A program made the translations under genes and the position numbers. Below are positions 51,357-58,247 of a stretch of DNA of 64,000 nucleotides, piece by piece (within the stretch, counting starts at the first letter, position 1; every line of letters begins with the position of its first letter). Origin of the DNA: Exiguobacterium sp. (GTDB lineage: Bacteria; Bacillota; Bacilli; Exiguobacteriales; Exiguobacteriaceae); the NCBI RefSeq assembly GCF_020832205.1, contig NZ_JAFIFD010000046.1:1-64000 (forward strand), given 5' to 3'. A model generated the notes under the pieces. The model did no database searches. It was not told where the DNA came from and saw only the letters and a list, made by a program, of their open reading frames with translations.

Positions 51357-51791
51357 TTAATTAAAAAAATTTGACGCTTCGGCGCGCTTGCCGACCGTCT
51401 TCAATTGTGTGATTGTGTCATCTAGGTCGAGCCCATCGAACAGCTCATCGATTCGTCTCGCGTGGGCTGGGAAAATTTGATTCATCAAGTCGGTTCCCGT
51501 TTCGGTCAGTGCCGCATACGTGACACGCCGATCGCTCGGACACGCTTTTCGCTGCAAGTATCCTTTCGCCTCAAGCCGGTCGACGATATACGTCATGCTA
51601 CCGCTCGAGAGCAACACGTTCTTGCCGATCATTTGAATCGGTTGGTCGCCTTTATGGTAGAGCAGTTCGAGCACCGAAAACTCGGTCGGGTTCAAACCGT
51701 ACGCAGCGACTTCTTGCTTCACCATGTCTTGGATGGACTGTGAGGCCCGAAACAATACGGTGATCGCTTTTAACGCTTGCCGTTCTTCCAT
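51357..51791 (-). CDS. mhqR: MarR-family repressor (MhqR-like)
   Basis: Winged-helix regulator of 144 residues. Recognition region IGKNVLLSSGSMTYIVDRLEAKG and wing ACPSDRRVTYAALTETG are clear. It matches MhqR in length and context: its neighbours are a ring-cleaving dioxygenase and an FMN reductase, and two MhqR-type palindromes lie in the operon. In Bacillus, MhqR is released by hydroquinones and other electrophiles. ATG at 51791 follows AAAGGAGGGG. Confidence 0.88.
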   Translation of the reverse strand: MEERQALKAITVLFRASQSIQDMVKQEVAAYGLNPTEFSVLELLYHKGDQPIQMIGKNVLLSSGSMTYIVDRLEAKGYLQRKACPSDRRVTYAALTETGTDLMNQIFPAHARRIDELFDGLDLDDTITQLKTVGKRAEASNFFN

Positions 51792-51837
51792 GTGTTCCCC
51801 TCCTTTGCTGAGAGAAAACAATACTTTAAATTTAATT

Positions 51838-51853
51838 ATCTTTAATTTGAGAT
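51838..51853. promoter_or_regulatory. MhqR-type operator at promoter
   Basis: Minus strand ATCTCAAATTAAAGAT, one base downstream of the -10 box. It matches the internal operator in both arms and would block transcription start. Confidence 0.7.
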
Positions 51854-51854
51854 A

Positions 51855-51883
51855 AATATAACACGTCATTTTCCAGCGGTCAA
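51855..51883 (-). promoter_or_regulatory. Promoter of mhqR operon
   Basis: TTGACC (51878-51883), 17 bases, TATATT (51855-51860), leftward. Confidence 0.7.
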
Positions 51884-51895
51884 TCAATTTGATTT

Positions 51896-51924
51896 AAAAA
51901 ACAAGACGAGCGAACTCGTCTTGT
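51896..51924 (-). terminator. Terminator of SpeG-like GNAT gene
   Basis: ACAAGACGAG pairs with CTCGTCTTGT around four bases; six T follow leftward. Confidence 0.88.
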
Positions 51925-52358
51925 CATGTGCGGCGAATGACTGCCCTCTCACGGCCGAAGCGATGGCCCTCGTCCACAAAACCTAGGCTTGCGTATAACC
52001 GATGCGCGCCCGTATTGTCAGGGTGATAGCCGACGACGATCGGTTCAGGCCCGAACCGTCCCATTTCCTCAAGCATGAGCTCGGTCGCTTTCCGGCCAAT
52101 CCCTTTTCCTTGATGCGCGTGGTCGACCATGATGCGATACACCCAGCGCGCGTCCAACTCTTCGGGAACGGTGTTATACATGAGAAAGCCGACCATCGTC
52201 TCGTCCTCGTAGATGGCACGGGCCTCGAGCGTCGGTTCATACATCGCTTGCAGTAGAGAGATGGCGTTCGGTTCCATGTACGTCTGTTGCGTTTCGCTCA
52301 ACGTGAGCTGACAACACACATACCAGTTTTGTTCCGTGATCGGTTGAAGTGTGACCAT
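51924..52358 (-). CDS. GNAT acetyltransferase, polyamine type (BltD/SpeG-like)
   Basis: Protein of 144 residues. RIMVDHAHQGKGIGRKATELML binds acetyl-CoA; GYHPDNTGAHRLYASLGF and the C-terminal GRERAVIRR resemble spermine/spermidine acetyltransferases such as BltD, as does the region LQAMYEPTLEARAIYEDETMVGF in outline. ATG at 52358 is six bases after AAGGAG. Ten bases downstream of the CAT-TPR gene, so in the same transcript. Confidence 0.83.
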   Translation of the reverse strand: MVTLQPITEQNWYVCCQLTLSETQQTYMEPNAISLLQAMYEPTLEARAIYEDETMVGFLMYNTVPEELDARWVYRIMVDHAHQGKGIGRKATELMLEEMGRFGPEPIVVGYHPDNTGAHRLYASLGFVDEGHRFGRERAVIRRT

Positions 52359-52368
52359 TCGTGTCTCC

Positions 52369-53499
52369 TTACTCATATGTCTCGTCCAAGTTGCGCGCAT
52401 AGAAAGCGATGGCGCGGCGATAACGCGTGATGCTGTCATCAGGCTTCGGATTCGCGAGCAGTTCGAGCAATGCGCCGGTCGCTTCCGCATGGCGGCCGAG
52501 ATTGTAATGGGTCATCGCCCGGAACACTTTAAGCGCACCGATGTCCGGAAACTGTTCGATGGCTCGGGTGAACAGCTCTTCGGCGTCCTCATAGCGGCCG
52601 AGCGCCCGATACGTGCTGCCGAGACCGATGTATGTCTCACGGAGCTCATCTCCGGTGAGGCCGAGACGAATCGCCCGTTCATAGTGCGGGACGGCTTGAC
52701 CTTCTTCGCCGAGCGCGTCGTAACACGCGGCACAGTGGGCATGCAGGCGAGGGTTCTTTTCATCTTGCCGGAGCAACATGATAAACAACTGTTTCGCCCG
52801 CTCGAGCTCACCGTTCTCACGCAGGCGAATCGCTTCGTCGAGTCCTTTCTCTTCCGCCCGAATCGGCACTTGGAGATCACTCAAATCGTCGAGCCATACT
52901 TGGAGCCGTTCATAGTAGCGACCGACGTGCACACCGTCGACGAGCGCGTGATGCGCTTGAACCGAGAGCGGCATCGTCAGTCGGTCACCGGATGGCATAA
53001 ATTTGCCCCAGGCGATTCGCGGTACGCTGTCGTGTCGTTGGTCATGCGTCGGGTGGCTGATGCTTGTGAACGAGACCCACGGCACACTTGTGATGTAAAG
53101 AAGGTCGTCAGACTCCTCATCACCGACATAGACGTGTTGCTTTGCCTCTTCCATCCGCGCGGTCACGTCCTCCACGAATTGAGAAAACGTCTCTTTATAA
53201 GACACTGTGCAGAAATTGAAAACATCCTCATCCATCATGACGGTGAACGACGGATGGACGACGTCATGCTCGACGACTTCGTCGCCGCGCATCCGATACC
53301 GAAGCTCTGGAATCTCATTCGCCGTTTTGACCGCACCATACAAGAACAGCTTGAAAAACGACTGGCCGCTCGTTTTCGCGAGCGTATGTAGCTTCGTCAC
53401 GTCGACGTTCGCCGTCACGTTGAAGTGCGGTGCGTCAAACGATTTGAAGAACTCATAATGTTTCTTTCGTGGCCACGTCTCCATTTGAATGCGTTTCAT
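52369..53499 (-). CDS. CAT-like acetyltransferase fused to TPR domain
   Basis: Single frame of 376 residues with two parts. Residues 1-210 match type-A chloramphenicol acetyltransferase in length and order: FDAPHFNVTANVDVT near the start, WVSFTSISHP in the middle and QAHHALVDGVHVGRYYE, where His184 would be the catalytic base and Asp188 the structural acid. Residues 218-376 are tetratricopeptide repeats like the stand-alone TPR_5 proteins (YYxLGxxYRALGRYEDAEEL-type units). Normal CATs have about 220 residues and no such tail. The ATG follows AGGGGG. Chloramphenicol need not be the substrate. Confidence 0.85.
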   Translation of the reverse strand: MKRIQMETWPRKKHYEFFKSFDAPHFNVTANVDVTKLHTLAKTSGQSFFKLFLYGAVKTANEIPELRYRMRGDEVVEHDVVHPSFTVMMDEDVFNFCTVSYKETFSQFVEDVTARMEEAKQHVYVGDEESDDLLYITSVPWVSFTSISHPTHDQRHDSVPRIAWGKFMPSGDRLTMPLSVQAHHALVDGVHVGRYYERLQVWLDDLSDLQVPIRAEEKGLDEAIRLRENGELERAKQLFIMLLRQDEKNPRLHAHCAACYDALGEEGQAVPHYERAIRLGLTGDELRETYIGLGSTYRALGRYEDAEELFTRAIEQFPDIGALKVFRAMTHYNLGRHAEATGALLELLANPKPDDSITRYRRAIAFYARNLDETYE

Positions 53500-53548
53500 G
53501 CTTTTTCCCCCTGCGTTTTCTTTCACTGTATCAAAGGAGGCCGCGCGT

Positions 53549-54088
53549 TCAAAGTTTTTGCTTCAACACGTCGTAATGCCCTCTCGCCAAATCAAAGTAG
53601 ACGAAGTCCTTTCGATCAATCCGTTGAAGCGTCTCTTCAAAATCTCGCCATCCTCTCTCGACGAGTTCAGGTGTCAGTTCACCTGACTGTGCCGCCGCTT
53701 CAAATTCATCCTCGTCTTTACGAACAACGTCCCCGTTCGGGAAGACCAAAATGTCGAGCAACAGATCGTCCATATAGGGGATCCCGTCCTCATACCCGAT
53801 CGCTTCGACGATGTCGATGTACCATTGGACAATCTTTCCGTTGTCATCGAACATGACCGTCACTCCGAACGGTTCATCGTCCGGAAAATATTGGAGCCAG
53901 GCATAGCCCCCATCGGCGACGATGAATTCTTCACCTTTATGCTGTTTATATTGCGGGTCCCGGACAGCGTCAATTTGAAACAAAGCGACCGTGCCAGAGA
54001 AACGGTCATCGTGGACGGCCATTTGGGCGTAACGATTCTCGCGGATTCGTTCCCAGTCTCGGCGGTTGGCAAATTTTCGTTTTGGCAT
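53549..54088 (-). CDS. DUF402-family nucleotide phosphatase-like protein
   Basis: Protein of 179 residues. The DUF402 core is clear: DNGKIVQWYIDIVEAIG, DLLLDILVFPNGDVVRKDEDEFEAA and SGELTPE, with the conserved acidic residues that bind metal. Characterised relatives (YgaC/Sa1684, FomD) hydrolyse nucleoside di- or triphosphates. ATG at 54088 follows AAAGGAG. No partner gene is evident. Confidence 0.88.
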   Translation of the reverse strand: MPKRKFANRRDWERIRENRYAQMAVHDDRFSGTVALFQIDAVRDPQYKQHKGEEFIVADGGYAWLQYFPDDEPFGVTVMFDDNGKIVQWYIDIVEAIGYEDGIPYMDDLLLDILVFPNGDVVRKDEDEFEAAAQSGELTPELVERGWRDFEETLQRIDRKDFVYFDLARGHYDVLKQKL

Positions 54089-54301
54089 CGTTCTCTCTCC
54101 TTTTGTCATCGTGTCTTATCTAAGTGTTCGCCAAAATCCGACATTTCCCTGTTCCGTCGTACAGATTATATACGCAAAAGCAACAGTAGTACCGCTCCTT
54201 TCACCTCGATGAGAAAGTGTTCAGGTTCTCATTCGTCACCTCCCGTGCTACGCTCAATGATAATAGGTAAAAAATGTAACTTTATAAGGGGGAACGAACC
54301 G

Positions 54302-55048
54302 ATGAAACGGTTGAGTATGCTCGGATTGAGCGTCTTGTTGCTGACAGGATGTACCGAGCCGATTGAAAAGCCGGTCATCCCGGCCGATACGAACGAACCC
54401 GCTCCTGAAAAAATGACCGACTGGACGCGTGAGGACTTTAAAGACGTCTTTGACCAATATGAGACAGCTCAAGATTTGCTCGTGGCACTCGAGGCGGACG
54501 GGCTGACACCGTTTCGTGAGACGTTTGAACGAGTTGTCATCACCGGTGACGGCATTCGTCATACATACGCCGACGTTTACCCGTTTCAGCTCGATGACGG
54601 GACGTACGCTACCGTCTACGAAGGCGAGAACGGAGACATCGCCAACGGCCCCGAGTCCGTCGCGCCACTCTTTTGGCAAGAAGCGTCGTTCCTTCAATTC
54701 GTCGAAGAAATCGAGAAACGGAAATATGGGACGAGTGCTCCCCCGACCGATGTCGTCTTGACGCAAGACGAGTTTCAATCGATTTATGACCGTCACGCCT
54801 ATACGTCCGCGCTCATCGTCGAGCTCGACGAATGGGGTGTATCGGTCGCCCGTGACCCGATTGAAGACGTCATCATCGCCGGTGACGGGGTTAAGGAAGT
54901 CAAGGCCGACTTAATCGTCTTTGAAGTCGAGGGCGGCTATGCCGTCGTCTACGACCGAGACGGAGAGATTTTCAAAGGTCCGGAGTCGATCGCTCAGCTG
55001 TTTTGGAATGAACGCGACTACAAAAACTTGATCGACAAGAACGAGTGA
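54302..55048 (+). CDS. Lipoprotein with internal duplication
   Basis: Lipoprotein of 248 residues; signal peptide ends LLTGC (Cys17). The mature part holds two copies of one module: residues 46-131 and 157-241. Each has an acidic helix start, an (I/V)I(T/A)GDG segment, an aromatic strand and the ending GPES(V/I)A(P/Q)LFW. I know no family for it. ATG at 54302 has AAGGGGG upstream. It is unrelated at sight to the paralogous lipoproteins at 36-39 kb. Its stop abuts that of the next gene (TGA|TCA). Confidence 0.82.
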   Translation: MKRLSMLGLSVLLLTGCTEPIEKPVIPADTNEPAPEKMTDWTREDFKDVFDQYETAQDLLVALEADGLTPFRETFERVVITGDGIRHTYADVYPFQLDDGTYATVYEGENGDIANGPESVAPLFWQEASFLQFVEEIEKRKYGTSAPPTDVVLTQDEFQSIYDRHAYTSALIVELDEWGVSVARDPIEDVIIAGDGVKEVKADLIVFEVEGGYAVVYDRDGEIFKGPESIAQLFWNERDYKNLIDKNE

Positions 55049-56020
55049 TCACGCCCCACGACGCTTCAAGTCCCGATATTCCAACCATAAGTTGAGCCAT
55101 TGGGCCGGCTTGTCGCTCGATTCGGACGGATCACCCCGATAGCGGTTCACATATACATGCCACGACAGGGCCCGGTAGACGCAACCGAGCTCTTCAGCGA
55201 TTAACAAGTGACGCCACAACACGTCCGATGGCGCAATCCCTTCCCATTCCGTCAAGTAGACGGTACGCATTTTCTGAATTTGTTCATACCAGGCGACTTC
55301 ATCGTCTTCCGGCAACAAGTCGTACAGCGCGTTCCAAAACACACGGACGCTGAAGAACGGATGGGTGACCGTCGCGTCGCCCCAATCAAGAATGCATAAG
55401 TCATCCGCCTGCTCGCGCCAAAAGATGTTACCGCCATGCAAATCGCCGTGCTCAAGACTCATCGGCACCCCAGTCGCGAGCTCGTCGCACATGGTGAGGA
55501 GCTCGTCTCGGAGCGCCAGCACCGCATCTGCCTTCTCTTGATTTAACCCTGTGCATAGCTCAGGCAAATACATCCGAATCTCTTCTTTCAGACGAGCCGG
55601 ACGCCGGTCTGGGATACCATAACTTAACAGCTCATCGACGTGCGCTGTCTCCTGCCGCTGCAGCTTGGCGTATTGCCGCAAAGAAGTTTCATATCGGCTC
55701 AACGTCGCATGTTCACGTAATGCCTCACCCTCGATGTCTCGCAGAAGCAGCCATCCTTGCACAACATCGATTGCGACGACTTCTGGGACGAGACCTGGGT
55801 GGCGCCTAGCTAGACGTAACGTCAGTTCCGCCTCGCCTTCACTGATCGGCGTCACCGCTTTGGCGTAAAAACGTTTCCCATCACTCTCGGTCCAGACCAC
55901 ATATGTCAAATCCGTATCTTTCGCGATTGACCACTTGGCCCCATGTACGTACGTCTCGAGCCACGTATGGAATCGGTGAAGCATCTCCGGGTTTCGCCAC
56001 GGAGCCCCATGTTTCATCAT
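55049..56020 (-). CDS. APH-family phosphotransferase
   Basis: Kinase-fold protein of 323 residues in the aminoglycoside/choline phosphotransferase superfamily. The catalytic loop SLEHGDLHGGNIFW and metal motif LDWGDATVTHPFF are intact; the hinge region is VQGWLLLRDIEG. Such genes are common in Bacilli and seldom act on antibiotics; the substrate may be a small alcohol. AAGGGGG precedes the double ATG start. Confidence 0.86.
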   Translation of the reverse strand: MMKHGAPWRNPEMLHRFHTWLETYVHGAKWSIAKDTDLTYVVWTESDGKRFYAKAVTPISEGEAELTLRLARRHPGLVPEVVAIDVVQGWLLLRDIEGEALREHATLSRYETSLRQYAKLQRQETAHVDELLSYGIPDRRPARLKEEIRMYLPELCTGLNQEKADAVLALRDELLTMCDELATGVPMSLEHGDLHGGNIFWREQADDLCILDWGDATVTHPFFSVRVFWNALYDLLPEDDEVAWYEQIQKMRTVYLTEWEGIAPSDVLWRHLLIAEELGCVYRALSWHVYVNRYRGDPSESSDKPAQWLNLWLEYRDLKRRGA

Positions 56021-56182
56021 CGCATCTTCCCCCTTTCCTTGCCTCTTTTTGAGAGGGAATCAAATGTGGACGTTATCTCTTATCCTTACCCGATTGCTGC
56101 GGAACGTTTCATGTTTTATGCATCACGGTCTCGCTTTCTCTAGCTTCATCTCGAGAAAAATCGTCGCAATAAAATCATCGTG

Positions 56183-56191
56183 TGCTATACT
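56183..56191 (+). promoter_or_regulatory. Extended -10 promoter of thiW
   Basis: TGC followed by TATACT, about 15 bases before the TPP riboswitch; no good -35 box. Confidence 0.45.
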
Positions 56192-56205
56192 CGAAGCAAT
56201 AAACG

Positions 56206-56290
56206 ACCACTAGGGGAGCCTTCGGGCTGAGACGGCAGACGCCGGACCCTTTGAACCTGATCTGGCTCATACCAGCGTAGGGAAGTGGTG
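56206..56290 (+). ncRNA. TPP riboswitch of thiW
   Basis: Conserved thi-box pieces in order: CCACTAGGGGAGCC, GCTGAGACGG, GGACCCTTTGAACCTGATCTGG and AGCGTAGGGAAGTGG, with the ends pairing. A terminator follows at 56308, so thiamine pyrophosphate should repress thiW. Confidence 0.95.
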
Positions 56291-56307
56291 TGGGATTCGT
56301 CTGTTCC

Positions 56308-56345
56308 ACGCCACTTTTCCTTTTTGGAGAAGTGGCGTTTTCATT
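56308..56345 (+). terminator. Riboswitch-linked terminator before thiW
   Basis: CGCCACTT (56309-56316) pairs with AAGTGGCG (56330-56337), followed by a T-rich run. Its left arm CCACTT can compete with the aptamer's closing GGAAGTGG. Confidence 0.8.
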
Positions 56346-56363
56346 TTGAAAGGAGACAAATCC

Positions 56364-56849
56364 ATGCGTATTCAACAACTCACTTGGATGGCGATGCTCG
56401 TCGCCATCGCCGTCATCGGCTCGCTGTTCATCTCGATTCCGACTGGGGTCGCCCGGGCTTTCCCGATTCAACATATGGTGAACGTCATCGCGGCCGTCAC
56501 CGTCGGTCCGCTCGGTGCCGTACTCGTCGCTTTCGTGACAGGGCTCGTCCGTGTCGTGACCGGCACCGGGTCACTGCTCGCGTTCCCGGGCGGCATGATC
56601 GGAGCACTTCTCGCCGGCGTCTTTTACGTTCGGACGAATCGCGTCGCCTTCGCCGCAATCGGTGAAGTGATCGGCACAGGCGTCATCGCCTCGCTCATCG
56701 CCGTGCCTTACGCGAAAATCTTAATGGGGTCCGAGTTCGGGGCGCTCTTCTTTTTCCCGGCTTTCCTCGCTTCGAGCGTGACCGGCGCCTTGCTCGGTTG
56801 GATCGTGCTCGCTCGCGTCAAACAACTGCGTCCCGTCCTCAAACAATAA
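56364..56849 (+). CDS. thiW: ThiW-type ECF substrate-binding membrane protein
   Basis: Membrane protein of 161 residues with five or six helices. It fits ThiW, the substrate-binding subunit of an ECF importer thought to take up the thiazole precursor: FPIQHMVNVIAAVTVGPLGAVLVAF, GLVRVVTGTGSLLAFPGGMIGALLAG split by short loops. ATG at 56364 follows AAAGGAG. The shared ECF ATPases are not in the window. With thiM at 24 kb it gives a thiazole salvage route. Confidence 0.92.
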   Translation: MRIQQLTWMAMLVAIAVIGSLFISIPTGVARAFPIQHMVNVIAAVTVGPLGAVLVAFVTGLVRVVTGTGSLLAFPGGMIGALLAGVFYVRTNRVAFAAIGEVIGTGVIASLIAVPYAKILMGSEFGALFFFPAFLASSVTGALLGWIVLARVKQLRPVLKQ

Positions 56850-56925
56850 TTGAGTCGTTTGCCCTCTCCCTTTTACATGTACAGATGGTAAAATAAGGTT
56901 ATCTTATTCAAAAGGAGTGACCGTT

Positions 56926-57189
56926 TTGACTCGACTGCAATTATCGGTGATCGGCGCTGCCGCCACCTTCATCACCGCTCTTTTGTTCACGTTAGAGCGC
57001 ATCGCGGCGTACACACGTTGGCACGCGTTGGTCGCGACAGGTGTCTGGCCCGAGGAACCGGCCCTCATGGACATCCTGGCGCAAAATTGGTTCATCCCGC
57101 TCTTCGGCTTCACCGCACTCATCTGCTTCTTCATGGCTGGTAATTCGGTCAAAGCGACTACCATGAAAACAGGGACGACCGACTTATGA
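56926..57189 (+). CDS. Small two-helix membrane protein, 87 residues
   Basis: Starts with TTG at 56926, eight bases after AAAGGAG; the GTG at 56917 lies inside that ribosome site. Two helices (about 8-26 and 55-72) flank a polar region with RWHALVATGVWPEEPAL. No family recognised. Lies behind thiW without a clear terminator, so it may be in the same transcript. Confidence 0.65.
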   Translation: MTRLQLSVIGAAATFITALLFTLERIAAYTRWHALVATGVWPEEPALMDILAQNWFIPLFGFTALICFFMAGNSVKATTMKTGTTDL

Positions 57190-57204
57190 CGGTTGTCCCT
57201 GTTT
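57166..57204. terminator. Terminator between convergent genes
   Basis: AAACAGGGACGACC pairs with GGTTGTCCCTGTTT (one G-T pair) around ten bases; it covers both stop codons. Confidence 0.75.
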
Positions 57205-57663
57205 GACGTGATACACCCAAATCTCTTCCCCGTTCCATTCATCGATACGACCGCTATCGACAAATCCACCTCGTTGATAAAATCGCTTCGCTGGTTCATT
57301 TGTCGAGTGTAAACTTAGAACGATGTCATCCACATCGAACCGTTCCTGAATCCAGACGAGTGCCAACTGTAAGAATCGTGATCCGAGCCCCTGTCCTTGC
57401 TCACGCCCATCCATCATAAAGCGGTCGAGCCAGACATAGCGGTCGACTTTGTTCTCCGCACCAATCATCATGAAGCCGACCGGTCGCTCGTCGAGGCAAA
57501 GCGCATAGCACGACCAGGCGTACTTGATGTCGACTTCCATCTCGCGGAGCGATTCCGCATTCGTTTCGATAAAACGGGACTGTTCCGGAGCCACGGTCAA
57601 GCTGAGTACAGCTTCCCGATTTGTGTCATCAACCGGTTGAATCGTCAACATATTGATATCCAT
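57184..57663 (-). CDS. GNAT acetyltransferase
   Basis: Protein of 159 residues, polyamine-acetyltransferase-like in outline: RFMMDGREQGQGLGSRFLQLAL, SLHSTNEPAKRFYQRGGF and a C-terminal GEEIWVYHV. ATG at 57663 follows GGGAGGTGA; the frame upstream is open for another 200 bases but has no start signal. Substrate unknown. Confidence 0.86.
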   Translation of the reverse strand: MDINMLTIQPVDDTNREAVLSLTVAPEQSRFIETNAESLREMEVDIKYAWSCYALCLDERPVGFMMIGAENKVDRYVWLDRFMMDGREQGQGLGSRFLQLALVWIQERFDVDDIVLSLHSTNEPAKRFYQRGGFVDSGRIDEWNGEEIWVYHVKQGQPS

Positions 57664-57755
57664 CCTTTCACCTCCCCGATGTCCTATACGCTCCTTCTCT
57701 AGAAAAGTTCCGTTTCCAGCCAGGATTCGATAAGATGAAAGAAAGGAGTGACACG

Positions 57756-58154
57756 ATGAAACAAATCCACCATCTCTGTATCCAAACGCCCGACTATGAG
57801 GCGTCGAAACGATTTTATGAAGCGCTCGGCTTCGAGCTCGTCCAAGAGTCGCCTGACTTTCACACACGGGCGTTCAATAGCTGGCTCAAGCTCGGTGACT
57901 TTTACATCGAGCTCCAGACGGCAAAGCAGGACGAGACGTTGACCCCCTATTCGAAACACGTGGCCGGTCCCGTCCATTTCGCTCTGTACGTAGACGACCT
58001 CGAAGCGGAAGTGAGACGACTCGAGGCGCTCGATGTGCCGTTCTTACCGAAACACGGTGGCAATATCTATTTCGTTGTCGACGGCTATTTAAGCAAACTG
58101 AAAGCCCCGGAAGGCACGATCATCGAACTTCGGGACTCGTTTTTAATCAAGTGA
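57756..58154 (+). CDS. VOC-family (glyoxalase-like) protein
   Basis: Single-domain protein of 132 residues. Metal ligands typical of the fold are visible: His in IHHLCIQT, Glu in FYIELQTA, His in GPVHFALYV and Glu in GTIIELRDS. This set fits glyoxalase I or a similar metalloenzyme, but the family is very diverse. ATG at 57756 follows AAAGGAG. Confidence 0.87.
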   Translation: MKQIHHLCIQTPDYEASKRFYEALGFELVQESPDFHTRAFNSWLKLGDFYIELQTAKQDETLTPYSKHVAGPVHFALYVDDLEAEVRRLEALDVPFLPKHGGNIYFVVDGYLSKLKAPEGTIIELRDSFLIK

Positions 58155-58177
58155 GGCCATACGCCTCGCTTTTTTTG
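58151..58177 (+). terminator. Terminator of VOC gene
   Basis: GAGGC pairs with GCCTC around five bases, extended by one more pair, followed by seven T; overlaps the stop codon. Confidence 0.8.
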
Positions 58178-58247
58178 TACACCGTGATGTTTTCGGCCAC
58201 ATGAAAACAGGAACATTCAAACAACTTGGTTTTCTTGGAGGCACCTC

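Noticed and set aside
53825-54301. Upstream extension of the duplicated lipoprotein
   Set aside because: It would cover the divergent DUF402 gene and place the signal peptide in the middle of the protein; ATG at 54302 with AAGGGGG is clearly right.
55049-56020. Aminoglycoside resistance by the APH-family gene
   Set aside because: The superfamily is broad, and nothing in the sequence points to antibiotic substrates, so only the fold is called.
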